Source: FEN-1297 sp963843605
GTDB lineage: Bacteria; Bacteroidota; Ignavibacteria; Ignavibacteriales; Ignavibacteriaceae
Direction: 5' to 3'
NCBI GenBank assembly: GCA_963843605.1
Contig: CAWJLA010000001.1
Location: 806,001-870,000 of the forward strand
Length of the DNA: 64,000 bases
Positions 18,365 to 27,108 of this stretch are shown in pieces. A program made the position numbers and the translations under genes. The notes beneath the pieces were generated by a model. That model searched no databases, was not told where the DNA came from, and saw only the letters and a list, made by a program, of their open reading frames with translations. Positions within the stretch are counted from its first letter, which is position 1; every line of letters starts with the position of its first letter.

Positions 18365-21262
18365 TTAATTGTTTAATGGTAAGGTCACAAAAAATGTAGT
18401 TCCTTTGCCGCTTTCGCTGCTAAAAGTAATTTCACCTTTTTGCAGTTCTATATTTTTTCTAACAATTGAAAGGCCCAATCCGGTTCCCGAAATATTGCCG
18501 ATATTTTTCGCCCTGAAAAACGGAAGGAATAAATTTATTTGGTCCTCTTCGGGAATTCCCATTCCGTTATCGCTGACGCTTATATTAACAGTGTTGTCTT
18601 TTTTCCGAAGCTTTAATTCCACTCTTCCGCCGTCGGGAGAATATTTAATAGCATTACTCAGCAGGTTTATAACAACCGACTTCAGCATTTTTTCATCGAA
18701 ACTGCCCGTTATATTATCTTCCTCGGCTATATATTTTAAATCGTGCTTTTCCTTGGATAAGGGCTTAATCTCTTCAAAAATTTCGTTTAGAAAAGATACA
18801 AGTTCCAGCTTTTCCGGAGTATATGCCAGTCTTCCGGACTCGGCTCTGTTTAAATCCAAAACTTCGCTTACCATTCCATTCATGAACAGCGCGGAATTTT
18901 GTATTCTTTTAATTGTATTCAGTTTTTTTTCGTCATTCCATTTTTCATTATATCTTAAAACCAGTTCGGCGGATGCTAATATTGACGTAAGCGGGGTTCT
19001 GAATTCATGTGATACCGTAGAAACAAAACGCGATTTCAATTCACCCAGTTCTTTTTCTTTTTGAAGAGCCTCTTTTATTTCTTCCTCCGCCAGGAATTTT
19101 TCCGTAATATCATAAAGTGATCCGGATGTTCCGGTTATCTCGCCCTTTTCATTCAAAATTAATCTGGCAAAAACTTCGATCCATTTAAAACTGCCGTTCT
19201 TTGTTACATACCTAATAATATGACGGCAATGTTCCTTGCTTCTGCAGACAAGCTTCTCGAACTCTTTATTATTCCTTTCCCTGTCTTCCGGATGCACATA
19301 ATTCAAAAACAATTGCCCTATACTTTCTTTTACCGTATAGCCCATTACCTCTTCCCAGGCAGGATTCAGGAACTCCCAGTTGCCGGCTGCATCGGTCTGA
19401 AAGATCACTTCTTTAATATGGTCTACAACAAGCCGGTACCTGCGTTCGCTTTCTTTTAGAGCTTCTTCGCTTTTCTTCCTCTCCGTAATATCGTTTATTA
19501 TAGCCAGCATATAAACCGGAATGTTCTGATCGTTTATTACGAACGAACAATTAACCTCGCCGCTGACCGGCTGGCCGTTCAACCTTTTTAATTCAATTTC
19601 ACCGAACCACTCACTGTTTTTTAATAATTCCGGTATATATTCATTTCTTACTACTTCAATATCGTTTTCCGAAATGAAGTCGAAAACGCTGCGTCCCTTC
19701 AATTCACTGTCGTTTTCCGCCCCCATCATTTGAATAATCGATTTATTAACATACTGTACATAAAAGTTTAAATCGAAAAGCACAACGCCGGAAGCCGAAG
19801 ATTCTATTGCTCTGTTTAAAATAACATTTTGTTTTTCTATTCTTTTTGTCTGGGTTATATCCCGTATCACGCTGCCTATCATTACACCTTTATCCGTAAT
19901 AATTGGATAAACTATACTTTGAAGAGATTTTATTTCGCCTTTTTTTGTAATCAATTCGTCTTCAAATGTCCGGTTAAAATACTTTGTACCTTTTTTTTCG
20001 ATTATTTCGCGTATAATATTCTGAAATTTATAGCTGCTTTCTTTTGATACTTCTCCCTCAACTTCCTTGTTTAATTTTAATTCAAAAAGCGACTTGCCCA
20101 TGGTTTCTTTTTTTGAAAAACCAGTTATTTTTTCAAGAGCATGGTTCCATTCAACCACCATACCGGCCTCGTCTATGAGCATTACGCCGTCAATTGACTG
20201 TTCAACTATACTCCGGAATTTAGTTTCACTGGCTTTTATGGTTTTTTCATCGTCTATTCTGTCTGAAATATCTCTTTTTATTCCAAGGAAGTTTACTAGT
20301 TTACCTTTTTTGTCGTGGATGGGTATAATTCTTATTTCATTCCAGAAGGCGGTGCCGTCCTTTTTATAATTTAAAATAATTACGTTGCATTCTTCCTGTT
20401 TCTTCAACGTATTGCGTATTTTCTCAATAGTGCTTCTGTCTGTATCCGGACCCTGAAGGAATCTCGGATTTTTCCCGATCACTTCATCGGACTTATATCC
20501 GGTCATTTTTTCATAAGCAGGATTGCAGAAGATAACAGGATTATCGTGTGATGTCGCATCGGTTATTACGACGCCGTTAGCCGTTTTCTGAATAGCCAGT
20601 TCCTGCAAATGTAATTTCTCTTCGTAATTTTTTCTTTCGGTTATATCGCGTCCAATAGACTGTATTTCAAAAATATTTCCGCTTGAATCGGCTATTGCAT
20701 TATTCTCCCACTCAATCCATCTCAATCCTTCAACGGTATTTACGCATTGCTCGAAATCTATTCTATACGGGGGTTCCTTAATCTTTTTCAATTTTTCCAT
20801 TGTTGCTTGCAGATTTTCAGGATCTACCAGAGGCATAAAAGCAGTACCCAGAAGTTCATCACTGCTCTTACCGAACTTTTTACAGAATGCTTCGTTTACA
20901 AAGATAAACTGTCCGTTAAGATTGACTCTGACAATCAAATAATTCATCGATTCGATTAGGCTTTTAAATCTCGATTCGTTCTGATGTGGCTTGTCTGCGG
21001 CATTTGACGGCTTCATACTAAGCACAAATTTAATAAAGAGTATGGCCGCGGAGGGAATAAATAATAAATCGAAAATAATAAGAATAACTTTGAAATGATT
21101 TATAGAATTGATGAGGAAGTACGAAATATTTACCGTTAATACGAATAAGAAAGCTAAAAACATTAAAGGAAGGACCGGAAGAAGAAATATATTCTTTTTG
21201 TTATCCGAACTTAATTTAAACAAACGGTTTTCTGTATTTAATAAACATTTCAAACGATTCAT
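18365..21262 (-). CDS. Membrane multi-PAS histidine kinase with Cys-less LOV-like domain (copy B)
   Basis: This 965-residue sensor has two transmembrane helices (about 25-50 and 58-85) and five PAS units. HisKA follows at about 735-805 (phospho-His in VSHEFRTPLTSILASAEL) and HATPase_c at about 840-963 (NLLSNAIKYSPDGG, GTGLGLSI). The second PAS (about 220-345) resembles a LOV domain: GKNPRFLQGPDTDRSTIEKIR, then NYKKDGTAFWNEIRIIPI. The Cys of the photoactive GxNCRFLQ motif is Pro here, so flavin-Cys photochemistry is not expected. The C-terminal kinase part closely matches that of the 9827-13236 gene, marking a duplicated module. Signals are unknown. Confidence 0.94.
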   Translation of the reverse strand: MNRLKCLLNTENRLFKLSSDNKKNIFLLPVLPLMFLAFLFVLTVNISYFLINSINHFKVILIIFDLLFIPSAAILFIKFVLSMKPSNAADKPHQNESRFKSLIESMNYLIVRVNLNGQFIFVNEAFCKKFGKSSDELLGTAFMPLVDPENLQATMEKLKKIKEPPYRIDFEQCVNTVEGLRWIEWENNAIADSSGNIFEIQSIGRDITERKNYEEKLHLQELAIQKTANGVVITDATSHDNPVIFCNPAYEKMTGYKSDEVIGKNPRFLQGPDTDRSTIEKIRNTLKKQEECNVIILNYKKDGTAFWNEIRIIPIHDKKGKLVNFLGIKRDISDRIDDEKTIKASETKFRSIVEQSIDGVMLIDEAGMVVEWNHALEKITGFSKKETMGKSLFELKLNKEVEGEVSKESSYKFQNIIREIIEKKGTKYFNRTFEDELITKKGEIKSLQSIVYPIITDKGVMIGSVIRDITQTKRIEKQNVILNRAIESSASGVVLFDLNFYVQYVNKSIIQMMGAENDSELKGRSVFDFISENDIEVVRNEYIPELLKNSEWFGEIELKRLNGQPVSGEVNCSFVINDQNIPVYMLAIINDITERKKSEEALKESERRYRLVVDHIKEVIFQTDAAGNWEFLNPAWEEVMGYTVKESIGQLFLNYVHPEDRERNNKEFEKLVCRSKEHCRHIIRYVTKNGSFKWIEVFARLILNEKGEITGTSGSLYDITEKFLAEEEIKEALQKEKELGELKSRFVSTVSHEFRTPLTSILASAELVLRYNEKWNDEKKLNTIKRIQNSALFMNGMVSEVLDLNRAESGRLAYTPEKLELVSFLNEIFEEIKPLSKEKHDLKYIAEEDNITGSFDEKMLKSVVINLLSNAIKYSPDGGRVELKLRKKDNTVNISVSDNGMGIPEEDQINLFLPFFRAKNIGNISGTGLGLSIVRKNIELQKGEITFSSESGKGTTFFVTLPLNN

Positions 21263-21391
21263 TTCAAGTAAACTTTCCGGGCGTAATTACATTAACAGAT
21301 TTTAAAATAAACTAAAATGGATACCTAATAGGGTTGTATTCGAGCTTCTCAAAAAGATGCATGTTTAATCTTAATAAATTCTTACTTAAGA

Positions 21392-21874
21392 TTAGGAGAC
21401 TTCCTGCAGTTCTTTTTTCTCGTTTGTAGACAATATTTTTTCTAGATCTATAAGAGTAATCAAACGGTCTTCCAATTTACCGACGGCCAGAATAAAATCA
21501 GAATTTACACCGGATACAATTTCAGGAGGAGCCTCAGTTATTTCCTTGGGTATTCTTAATACTTCTTTAACGGCATCGACAATAAACCCTACGGTATTTC
21601 CGGCAACTTCTACCACAACAATCCTCGTATTCTTGTCGTGTTCTTTTCTCGGCATCCCCAGCCTTGTTCTTAAATCTATAACAGGAATTACTCTGCCCCT
21701 GAGATTTACAACTCCGTCAACAAATGCGGGCGCATTAGGCACTTTTGTAATCTGAAACATTCTGTTAATTTCCTGCACGTATAATATATCTACGCCAAAT
21801 TCTTCATTCCCAATAGTAAAGCTAACCAATTGAAGCAATTCCGAAGATTCCTTTTTTTCTTCCAAAGTTGCCAT
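21392..21874 (-). CDS. cheW: CheW coupling protein
   Basis: This 160-residue CheW shows the full single-domain fold: VSFTIGNEEFGVDILYVQEI, PAFVDGVVNLRGRVIPVIDLRTRLG, and VEVAGNTVGFIVDAVKEVLRI. I chose the ATG at 21874, about eight bases after a strong GAGGAG site, over a TTG 15 bases upstream. A good sigma-28-like promoter lies 59-85 bp before this start, so it may be induced with the flagellin. It is apparently the first gene of its unit. A weak AT hairpin (21367-21393) overlaps its stop. Confidence 0.96.
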   Translation of the reverse strand: MATLEEKKESSELLQLVSFTIGNEEFGVDILYVQEINRMFQITKVPNAPAFVDGVVNLRGRVIPVIDLRTRLGMPRKEHDKNTRIVVVEVAGNTVGFIVDAVKEVLRIPKEITEAPPEIVSGVNSDFILAVGKLEDRLITLIDLEKILSTNEKKELQEVS

Positions 21875-22322
21875 TACCTGTCTCCTCAATTTTTGCAGTA
21901 AATTATTAAATAAAACTATTATTCCTTTATAATTATCGTACGGGAAAAAAAATATTTTAGCTTTGAATTAAAAAAAATAATATTTCTTTAATTCCATTGC
22001 TTCTCTTATACATGACTAATTTATATAATATTATGAACATGGATAATAATAGCCACTTCTAATTAAAAATAAGCGAGCGTATCTCGGAAAAATATAATTT
22101 AGGGCATAAAATTATACCTTTTTTTGCCCCTTTCATATATTCATTCTGGTATTATAATTGCTAATGATAAGGGATATAATAAGTTACCAGATCCCATAAA
22201 AGTAAAATTTGAATAAATTTTTAATCTGCGATGCTGTTTTAATAAAGCCTTATAATAAGTAAATAGAAATACATTAAATTTCCTTTTATGACAAGAAAAT
22301 TTCCATTTAATTTAAGAGTAAA
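21875..22322. other. Divergent intergenic region
   Basis: This 448-bp stretch separates the minus-strand cheW from the plus-strand kinase cluster. It carries the sigma-28-like cheW promoter (21933-21959) and a short GGGCA/TGCCC inverted repeat around 22103-22130. No gene or clear promoter for the plus-strand kinases is visible. Confidence 0.5.
21933..21959 (-). promoter_or_regulatory. Sigma-28-like promoter of cheW
   Basis: The minus strand carries TAAA (21959-21956), a 15-base spacer and TACGATAA (21940-21933), six of eight bases of GCCGATAA with the core CGATAA intact. The spacer length is the same as that of the flagellin promoter. Confidence 0.62.
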
Positions 22323-24158
22323 ATGAAACTTGGGATTGAAAAGAAACTGACGGTAAATTTTGTTTTATCTATCCTGTTCGTTTGTATAATGGGATTTTGG
22401 TTTATCCATGTAAATTCAAAGGAAGATAAAAAGAACGCGCGTATATTTAATTCCAGATTAAGTCTGACTCTTCTGGAGGCAACAACTTCCGATCAATTTC
22501 AGGCTTTGGAATTATTCAACGATTATATAATAACGCGGGATATTGAAAAAATCCGTGAAATAGATTTCCTAAATGAAAAACAGCTTTCCAATATTATTAG
22601 TCTGAAAAAACTTCTGGAAGACGAACCTGAAAGTCTCCGGAACCTAGCCTTGTTGAAAAACGGCATTGACAAATCATTCAGTTACTACAATTCAATTTAT
22701 TCACAAATAGGAAAAGAAGCTTTTACCGCGCAGCTGGCGCTGCAAATTATAGCTAAGGCAAAGAACAATACAAATCAGATTCATAGGACTGTAGAAAACA
22801 TTATTAGTTCGGAAAATACCACCGTTAATAAATTATCATCCGAAGTTCAGGGCCTTAAGTTAACAAATACTATAATAATGTTTACCGGTATTTCTTCTGC
22901 TATTATCTTTCTGTTTGTTTTTTACAGAAGCACAAGGAAAGAGATCGCAATTAAAATGAAATCGGAATATGACTTAAGAATACTGGGCAAGGCAATAAAA
23001 TGCATAAATGAATCCGTAGTAATAACGGATTTCGGTAATAAAATTTTATTTATAAACGAGGCATTTAAGAGAACTTATAATTATACCGAAGAGGAAATGA
23101 TCGGGAGAGATATATCCTTTATATATTCAAAGCGAATACCGCAGCACAGGCTTGAAGAGATATTCGATTATTTAATACTTGACGGATGGGCCGGCGAAAT
23201 TATTCACAATACGAAAGACGGATCGGAACTAATTGTGCAAGTTTCGGGATCGCCGGTGAAAAATGAAGACGGAAATACGATCGCGGTTGTAAGCGTAATA
23301 AGCGATATAACCGAGAGAATGAAAACACAGGAAGAAGTTGAGCGTTATATTGAAGAACTCCAGGTGAACCAGGACCTGCTCGAACAAAACGCGGAAGAAC
23401 TGCTGGAGTTAAACGTAAAATTATATGAATCGGAGCAGCAGCTGAAAGAACTGAATGAAAATAAAGACAAATTCTTTTCAATAATTTCGCACGATTTAAG
23501 GAGTCCGTTCAGTTCCCTTATCGGGCTTGCCGATATTTTAGTAAATGATATAAATAATTTATCAAAAGATGAAATAAGCTATTTCAGCCAGAATATTTAC
23601 AATACATCAAAAGGGGTTTTGAATTTGGTTGACCGGCTTCTGCAATGGTCAAGGCTTCAGACCGGCAGAATCGACTATGCCCCAAAGTCAATTTCGTTGT
23701 TCAAAACAGTCAATGATATATCAGGAGTATTGAAGGGAAATCTAATTAAAAAAAATATAGTAATGCATAATGAAATAAGAGAGAATACGATGATTTATGC
23801 GGATGAGAACATGATTACATCGATCATACAGAATCTTATCTCAAATGCATTAAAATTTACCGATGAAAACGGAAAAATTGTAATTGCGGATAAAGACGAC
23901 GCCGACTTTGTCGAAGTTTCGATTATTGATAACGGTATAGGAATGTCGGAAGAGAGGACTAAAAAATTATTTAATATTGAGTCCAACCTTACTACGCCGG
24001 GTACGGCGCATGAAAGCGGCTCAGGGCTGGGGCTGATTTTATGCAAAGAACTGGTAGAGAAAAATAACGGTAAGATATGGGTTAAAAGCATCGTTGGAAG
24101 CGGCACTACTTTTATATTCACGGTTCCGAAAGCAGCGGTTTTGCAAGATCAGGTATAA
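22323..24158 (+). CDS. Membrane PAS histidine kinase
   Basis: This 611-residue sensor has TM1 (about 11-29), a periplasmic helical domain (about 35-180), TM2 (about 184-202), one PAS/PAC (about 215-335) and a coiled coil (about 335-385). HisKA follows (about 385-450; phospho-His in IISHDLRSPFSSLIGLADIL), then HATPase_c (about 490-607; NLISNALKFTDENG, DNGIGMS, GSGLGLIL). The H box with DLRSP is shared with the next gene, so these are related. It is the first of three plus-strand kinase genes. No DNA-binding partner lies next to it; downstream receivers at the starts of the next two genes may accept its phosphate. Confidence 0.94.
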   Translation: MKLGIEKKLTVNFVLSILFVCIMGFWFIHVNSKEDKKNARIFNSRLSLTLLEATTSDQFQALELFNDYIITRDIEKIREIDFLNEKQLSNIISLKKLLEDEPESLRNLALLKNGIDKSFSYYNSIYSQIGKEAFTAQLALQIIAKAKNNTNQIHRTVENIISSENTTVNKLSSEVQGLKLTNTIIMFTGISSAIIFLFVFYRSTRKEIAIKMKSEYDLRILGKAIKCINESVVITDFGNKILFINEAFKRTYNYTEEEMIGRDISFIYSKRIPQHRLEEIFDYLILDGWAGEIIHNTKDGSELIVQVSGSPVKNEDGNTIAVVSVISDITERMKTQEEVERYIEELQVNQDLLEQNAEELLELNVKLYESEQQLKELNENKDKFFSIISHDLRSPFSSLIGLADILVNDINNLSKDEISYFSQNIYNTSKGVLNLVDRLLQWSRLQTGRIDYAPKSISLFKTVNDISGVLKGNLIKKNIVMHNEIRENTMIYADENMITSIIQNLISNALKFTDENGKIVIADKDDADFVEVSIIDNGIGMSEERTKKLFNIESNLTTPGTAHESGSGLGLILCKELVEKNNGKIWVKSIVGSGTTFIFTVPKAAVLQDQV

Positions 24159-24278
24159 ATATAAAACTTTTGATTGATTTTAAATGAACTTATTGAAAAC
24201 AAAGAATAATTATTTAATTTTATGTCTGAAATTGTTAAATACATTTAACAATACTATGTTTTTCCATACGGGGAAAAA

Positions 24279-25253
24279 ATGAACCGAACGAAAATATTAA
24301 TTGTAGAAGACGAGTTGGAAATTGCTGAATCAATAAAAATGATTCTTGAAGAGCGGGGCTACATAGTTACAGGGACGGTAACTACCGGCGAGGATGCAAT
24401 TGAGGCCGTAAAAAACAAAGACGTACATTTGGTACTTATGGATATAGTATTGAACAGTGAAATGTCCGGCACCGAAGCCGCGGAATATATAAAAACACAT
24501 CACGACATTCCTATAGTGTTTTTAACCGCATATTTCAACGAATACATGCTGGAAAGGGCAAAGGAGTCGTTACCTTTCGGCTATCTTCTAAAACCTTTCA
24601 ACGAACGTGAACTATATGCTACCATTGAAATGGCAATGTATCACGACCGGATGGAGAAAAAAAGGAACCGGATAAGTCTAATGCTTGATATTTCCAACAG
24701 AATAAACAAGCAAATAAACAGAAGCCGCGACAAATCGGAACTGATTTCAAATATATGCAATGCCTTTTCGGTAATTCCGGAATACCTCGGATCGTTTATT
24801 ATTCTGCTCGACGATATGAATAATGTTACGGAAACTACCGAAAGCGGATTCGGGAATAAATTTTCCGAAATCGTACAGAGCCTTAACAATGTAGAGTTTC
24901 CGCTGTGGTTCAGGAAAGCCGTAACCGCCGAGAGCATAATACAGACAAACGGTACTCCTCTGGAATTAAATAACGAAAAGAAAACAATATATATAAAACT
25001 GGAACTCAATAAGAAAATTTACGGCTTAATCGGAATTACAATTAAAAGCCGGTATCTTGAAGAAGAAGAATCGAAACTGTTCAGAAGCATTATTCAGGAT
25101 ATAACTTATTCGCTGGAAAGACTTGAACTTGAAGCCAAGAGCAAATCGATGGAAATGGCACTTGCAGAATCTGTCAGGCGCTACAAACAGGTAATCGATA
25201 ATGCAGTTGATATAATATTTACTTTAGATTTAAAGGAAAAATTTCATTTGTAA
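24279..25253 (+). CDS. N-terminal part of a receiver-GAF-PAS histidine kinase (frameshifted gene)
   Basis: The 324-residue frame has a receiver domain (1-125; Asp55 in LVLMDIVLN, LKPFNERELYATIEMA) and a GAF-like domain (about 135-290). It then runs into the first strands of a PAS (YKQVIDNAVDIIFTLDLK) and stops after KEKFHL. Shifting by one base near 25231-25236 continues as GKISFVNQAVSVNTGYSNQEI..., a normal PAS, in frame with the kinase fragment at 25430-27013. The repaired gene 24279-27013 would encode about 911 residues. As it stands it is a receiver plus GAF without output. Confidence 0.85.
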   Translation: MNRTKILIVEDELEIAESIKMILEERGYIVTGTVTTGEDAIEAVKNKDVHLVLMDIVLNSEMSGTEAAEYIKTHHDIPIVFLTAYFNEYMLERAKESLPFGYLLKPFNERELYATIEMAMYHDRMEKKRNRISLMLDISNRINKQINRSRDKSELISNICNAFSVIPEYLGSFIILLDDMNNVTETTESGFGNKFSEIVQSLNNVEFPLWFRKAVTAESIIQTNGTPLELNNEKKTIYIKLELNKKIYGLIGITIKSRYLEEEESKLFRSIIQDITYSLERLELEAKSKSMEMALAESVRRYKQVIDNAVDIIFTLDLKEKFHL

Positions 25254-25429
25254 ATCAAGCGGTCTCGGTTAATACCGGATACTCAAACCAGGAAATAAAG
25301 CAAATAAGCTATTATGATTTAATTTCTCCGGATTATAAACAGGAAGTACAAAATTTTTATCGTACATTCGAATCGAAAAATAAAAGTCACGCTTACATAG
25401 AATATCCAATTCTGACAAAAGAAGGAGAA

Positions 25430-27013
25430 TTGCGCTGGTACGGTCAAAACACAAATTTACTTTATAATAATTCCGAAATAATCGGCTTCCATTGTATTTC
25501 GCGTGATATCACGGATAGGAAAAAAATTGAAAGCGCTCTTTACGAAAGTGAGAAAAGATACCGGCAGCTTGTCGAAATGTCCCCCGATGCGATAATCGTT
25601 TATAAAAAAGGCAAAGTGATTTTTGCTAACGACGCCGGAGTAAAAATATTCGGGGCTAAAAACCAAAGCGAATTAATAAACCAATCCATTACTAATTTAT
25701 TCTACCCTCATTCCATAGATGTTTCAAAGGCACACGTAAAAAATCTTTCGGAAGAAGATTCAAACGTTCCTCTCCACGAAAGACAAATCAAAAGACTTGA
25801 CAATACCCTGATAAGCGTGGAATTGACAGCCAATAAAATTATTTACCAGAATGAAGATGCTTTCCAGGTAGTAATAAGAGACATCTCGGAAAGGAAAAGA
25901 GTAGAGCGGGAATTGCGCAGAAGACAGCGGGAAGTTACAACATTACTGGATTCTCTACCTGCTTATGCATTTTTTAAAGACAGCAGTACGCGTTATATAA
26001 CGGCAAATCAGAAATTCTGCGATGCGGTCGGTTATACAAAAGATGAACTTATAGGAAAAACCGACTTCGAACTCTTTCCGAAAGTTATTGCGGAAAAATT
26101 CAGAGAAGATGATCTCAAAGTCATAAATTCCGGGGAAATGGTTTATATATACGAAGATCAAATGTACGATCACGACAAGCTGATTTTTGTAGGTACCAGC
26201 AAAGTTCCTCTAAAAGATGAGAGCGGAAAAATAATCGGGTTAATCGGCTTGGCTTTTGATATTTCTGAAAGAAAAGCTGCCGAAGAAGCCGTAAAAAAAT
26301 ATACTGTTGAACTGGAGGAACTAAATGCAAATAAAGATAAATTTTTCTCAATTATCTCGCATGATCTGCGCAGCCCGTTTCAGGGACTGCTAGGTTTATC
26401 GAATATTCTGGTGGAAGAATTCGACAATCTTTCGGTGGATGAAATTAAATTATTCGCATCCAACATCCATAACTCTACCAAGAATCTTTTTAATTTACTG
26501 GAAAATTTGCTTCAGTGGTCCAGGATTCAGACCGGTAAGATAGATCTTAAGCCGGTAAAGGCCGATCTGCACGAGGAAATATTATATAATATAAATCTTT
26601 TAAGCGGTAACGCAACTAAAAAGAACATTAAATTAATAAATGAAATTGACGATACTTTATTGGTTTATACGGACTTAAACATTCTGAACTCTACGCTGCA
26701 GAATCTGATTACTAATGCAATTAAGTTTACCCATCCGGGCGGAGAAATAAGAATTTCCGCAAAAGAAATTGATGATAATGTTGATGTTACGGTACGGGAT
26801 ACCGGAATAGGAATATCAGAAGAAGATATGAACAAACTTTTCCGCATTGATACGCAGCATACTACTATGGGCACAGACCGCGAAAGCGGAACCGGTCTCG
26901 GCTTGACGATATGCAAAGAACTTCTCGAAAAGCAAGGCGGGAAAATTTGGGTTAAAAGCGAAGTAGGAAAAGGCAGTTCATTTACTTTTACTATTCAGAC
27001 TCATAAAGAATAA
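25430..27013 (+). CDS. C-terminal part of a receiver-GAF-PAS histidine kinase (frameshifted gene)
   Basis: The 527-residue frame starts inside the end of a PAS (WYGQNTNLLYNN...ISRDITDRKK). The same frame is open back to about 25235, where it encodes the rest of that PAS. It goes on with two further PAS units (about 40-150 and 165-285), a short coiled coil, HisKA (about 295-365; IISHDLRSPFQGLLGLSNIL) and HATPase_c (about 400-525; NLITNAIKFTHPGG, DTGIGIS, GTGLGLTI). The ATG at 25430 has no ribosome site and is probably not a true start. It belongs with the receiver-GAF part at 24279-25253. Confidence 0.85.
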   Translation: MRWYGQNTNLLYNNSEIIGFHCISRDITDRKKIESALYESEKRYRQLVEMSPDAIIVYKKGKVIFANDAGVKIFGAKNQSELINQSITNLFYPHSIDVSKAHVKNLSEEDSNVPLHERQIKRLDNTLISVELTANKIIYQNEDAFQVVIRDISERKRVERELRRRQREVTTLLDSLPAYAFFKDSSTRYITANQKFCDAVGYTKDELIGKTDFELFPKVIAEKFREDDLKVINSGEMVYIYEDQMYDHDKLIFVGTSKVPLKDESGKIIGLIGLAFDISERKAAEEAVKKYTVELEELNANKDKFFSIISHDLRSPFQGLLGLSNILVEEFDNLSVDEIKLFASNIHNSTKNLFNLLENLLQWSRIQTGKIDLKPVKADLHEEILYNINLLSGNATKKNIKLINEIDDTLLVYTDLNILNSTLQNLITNAIKFTHPGGEIRISAKEIDDNVDVTVRDTGIGISEEDMNKLFRIDTQHTTMGTDRESGTGLGLTICKELLEKQGGKIWVKSEVGKGSSFTFTIQTHKE

Positions 27014-27108
27014 GCAAATGCGAAAATTTTATTGGCGGTATGGTAACTTCGGTTTTAAAACCGATAATAATCATGTTACTAAAAATAAGCTGGATTCATA
27101 ATACTTTA

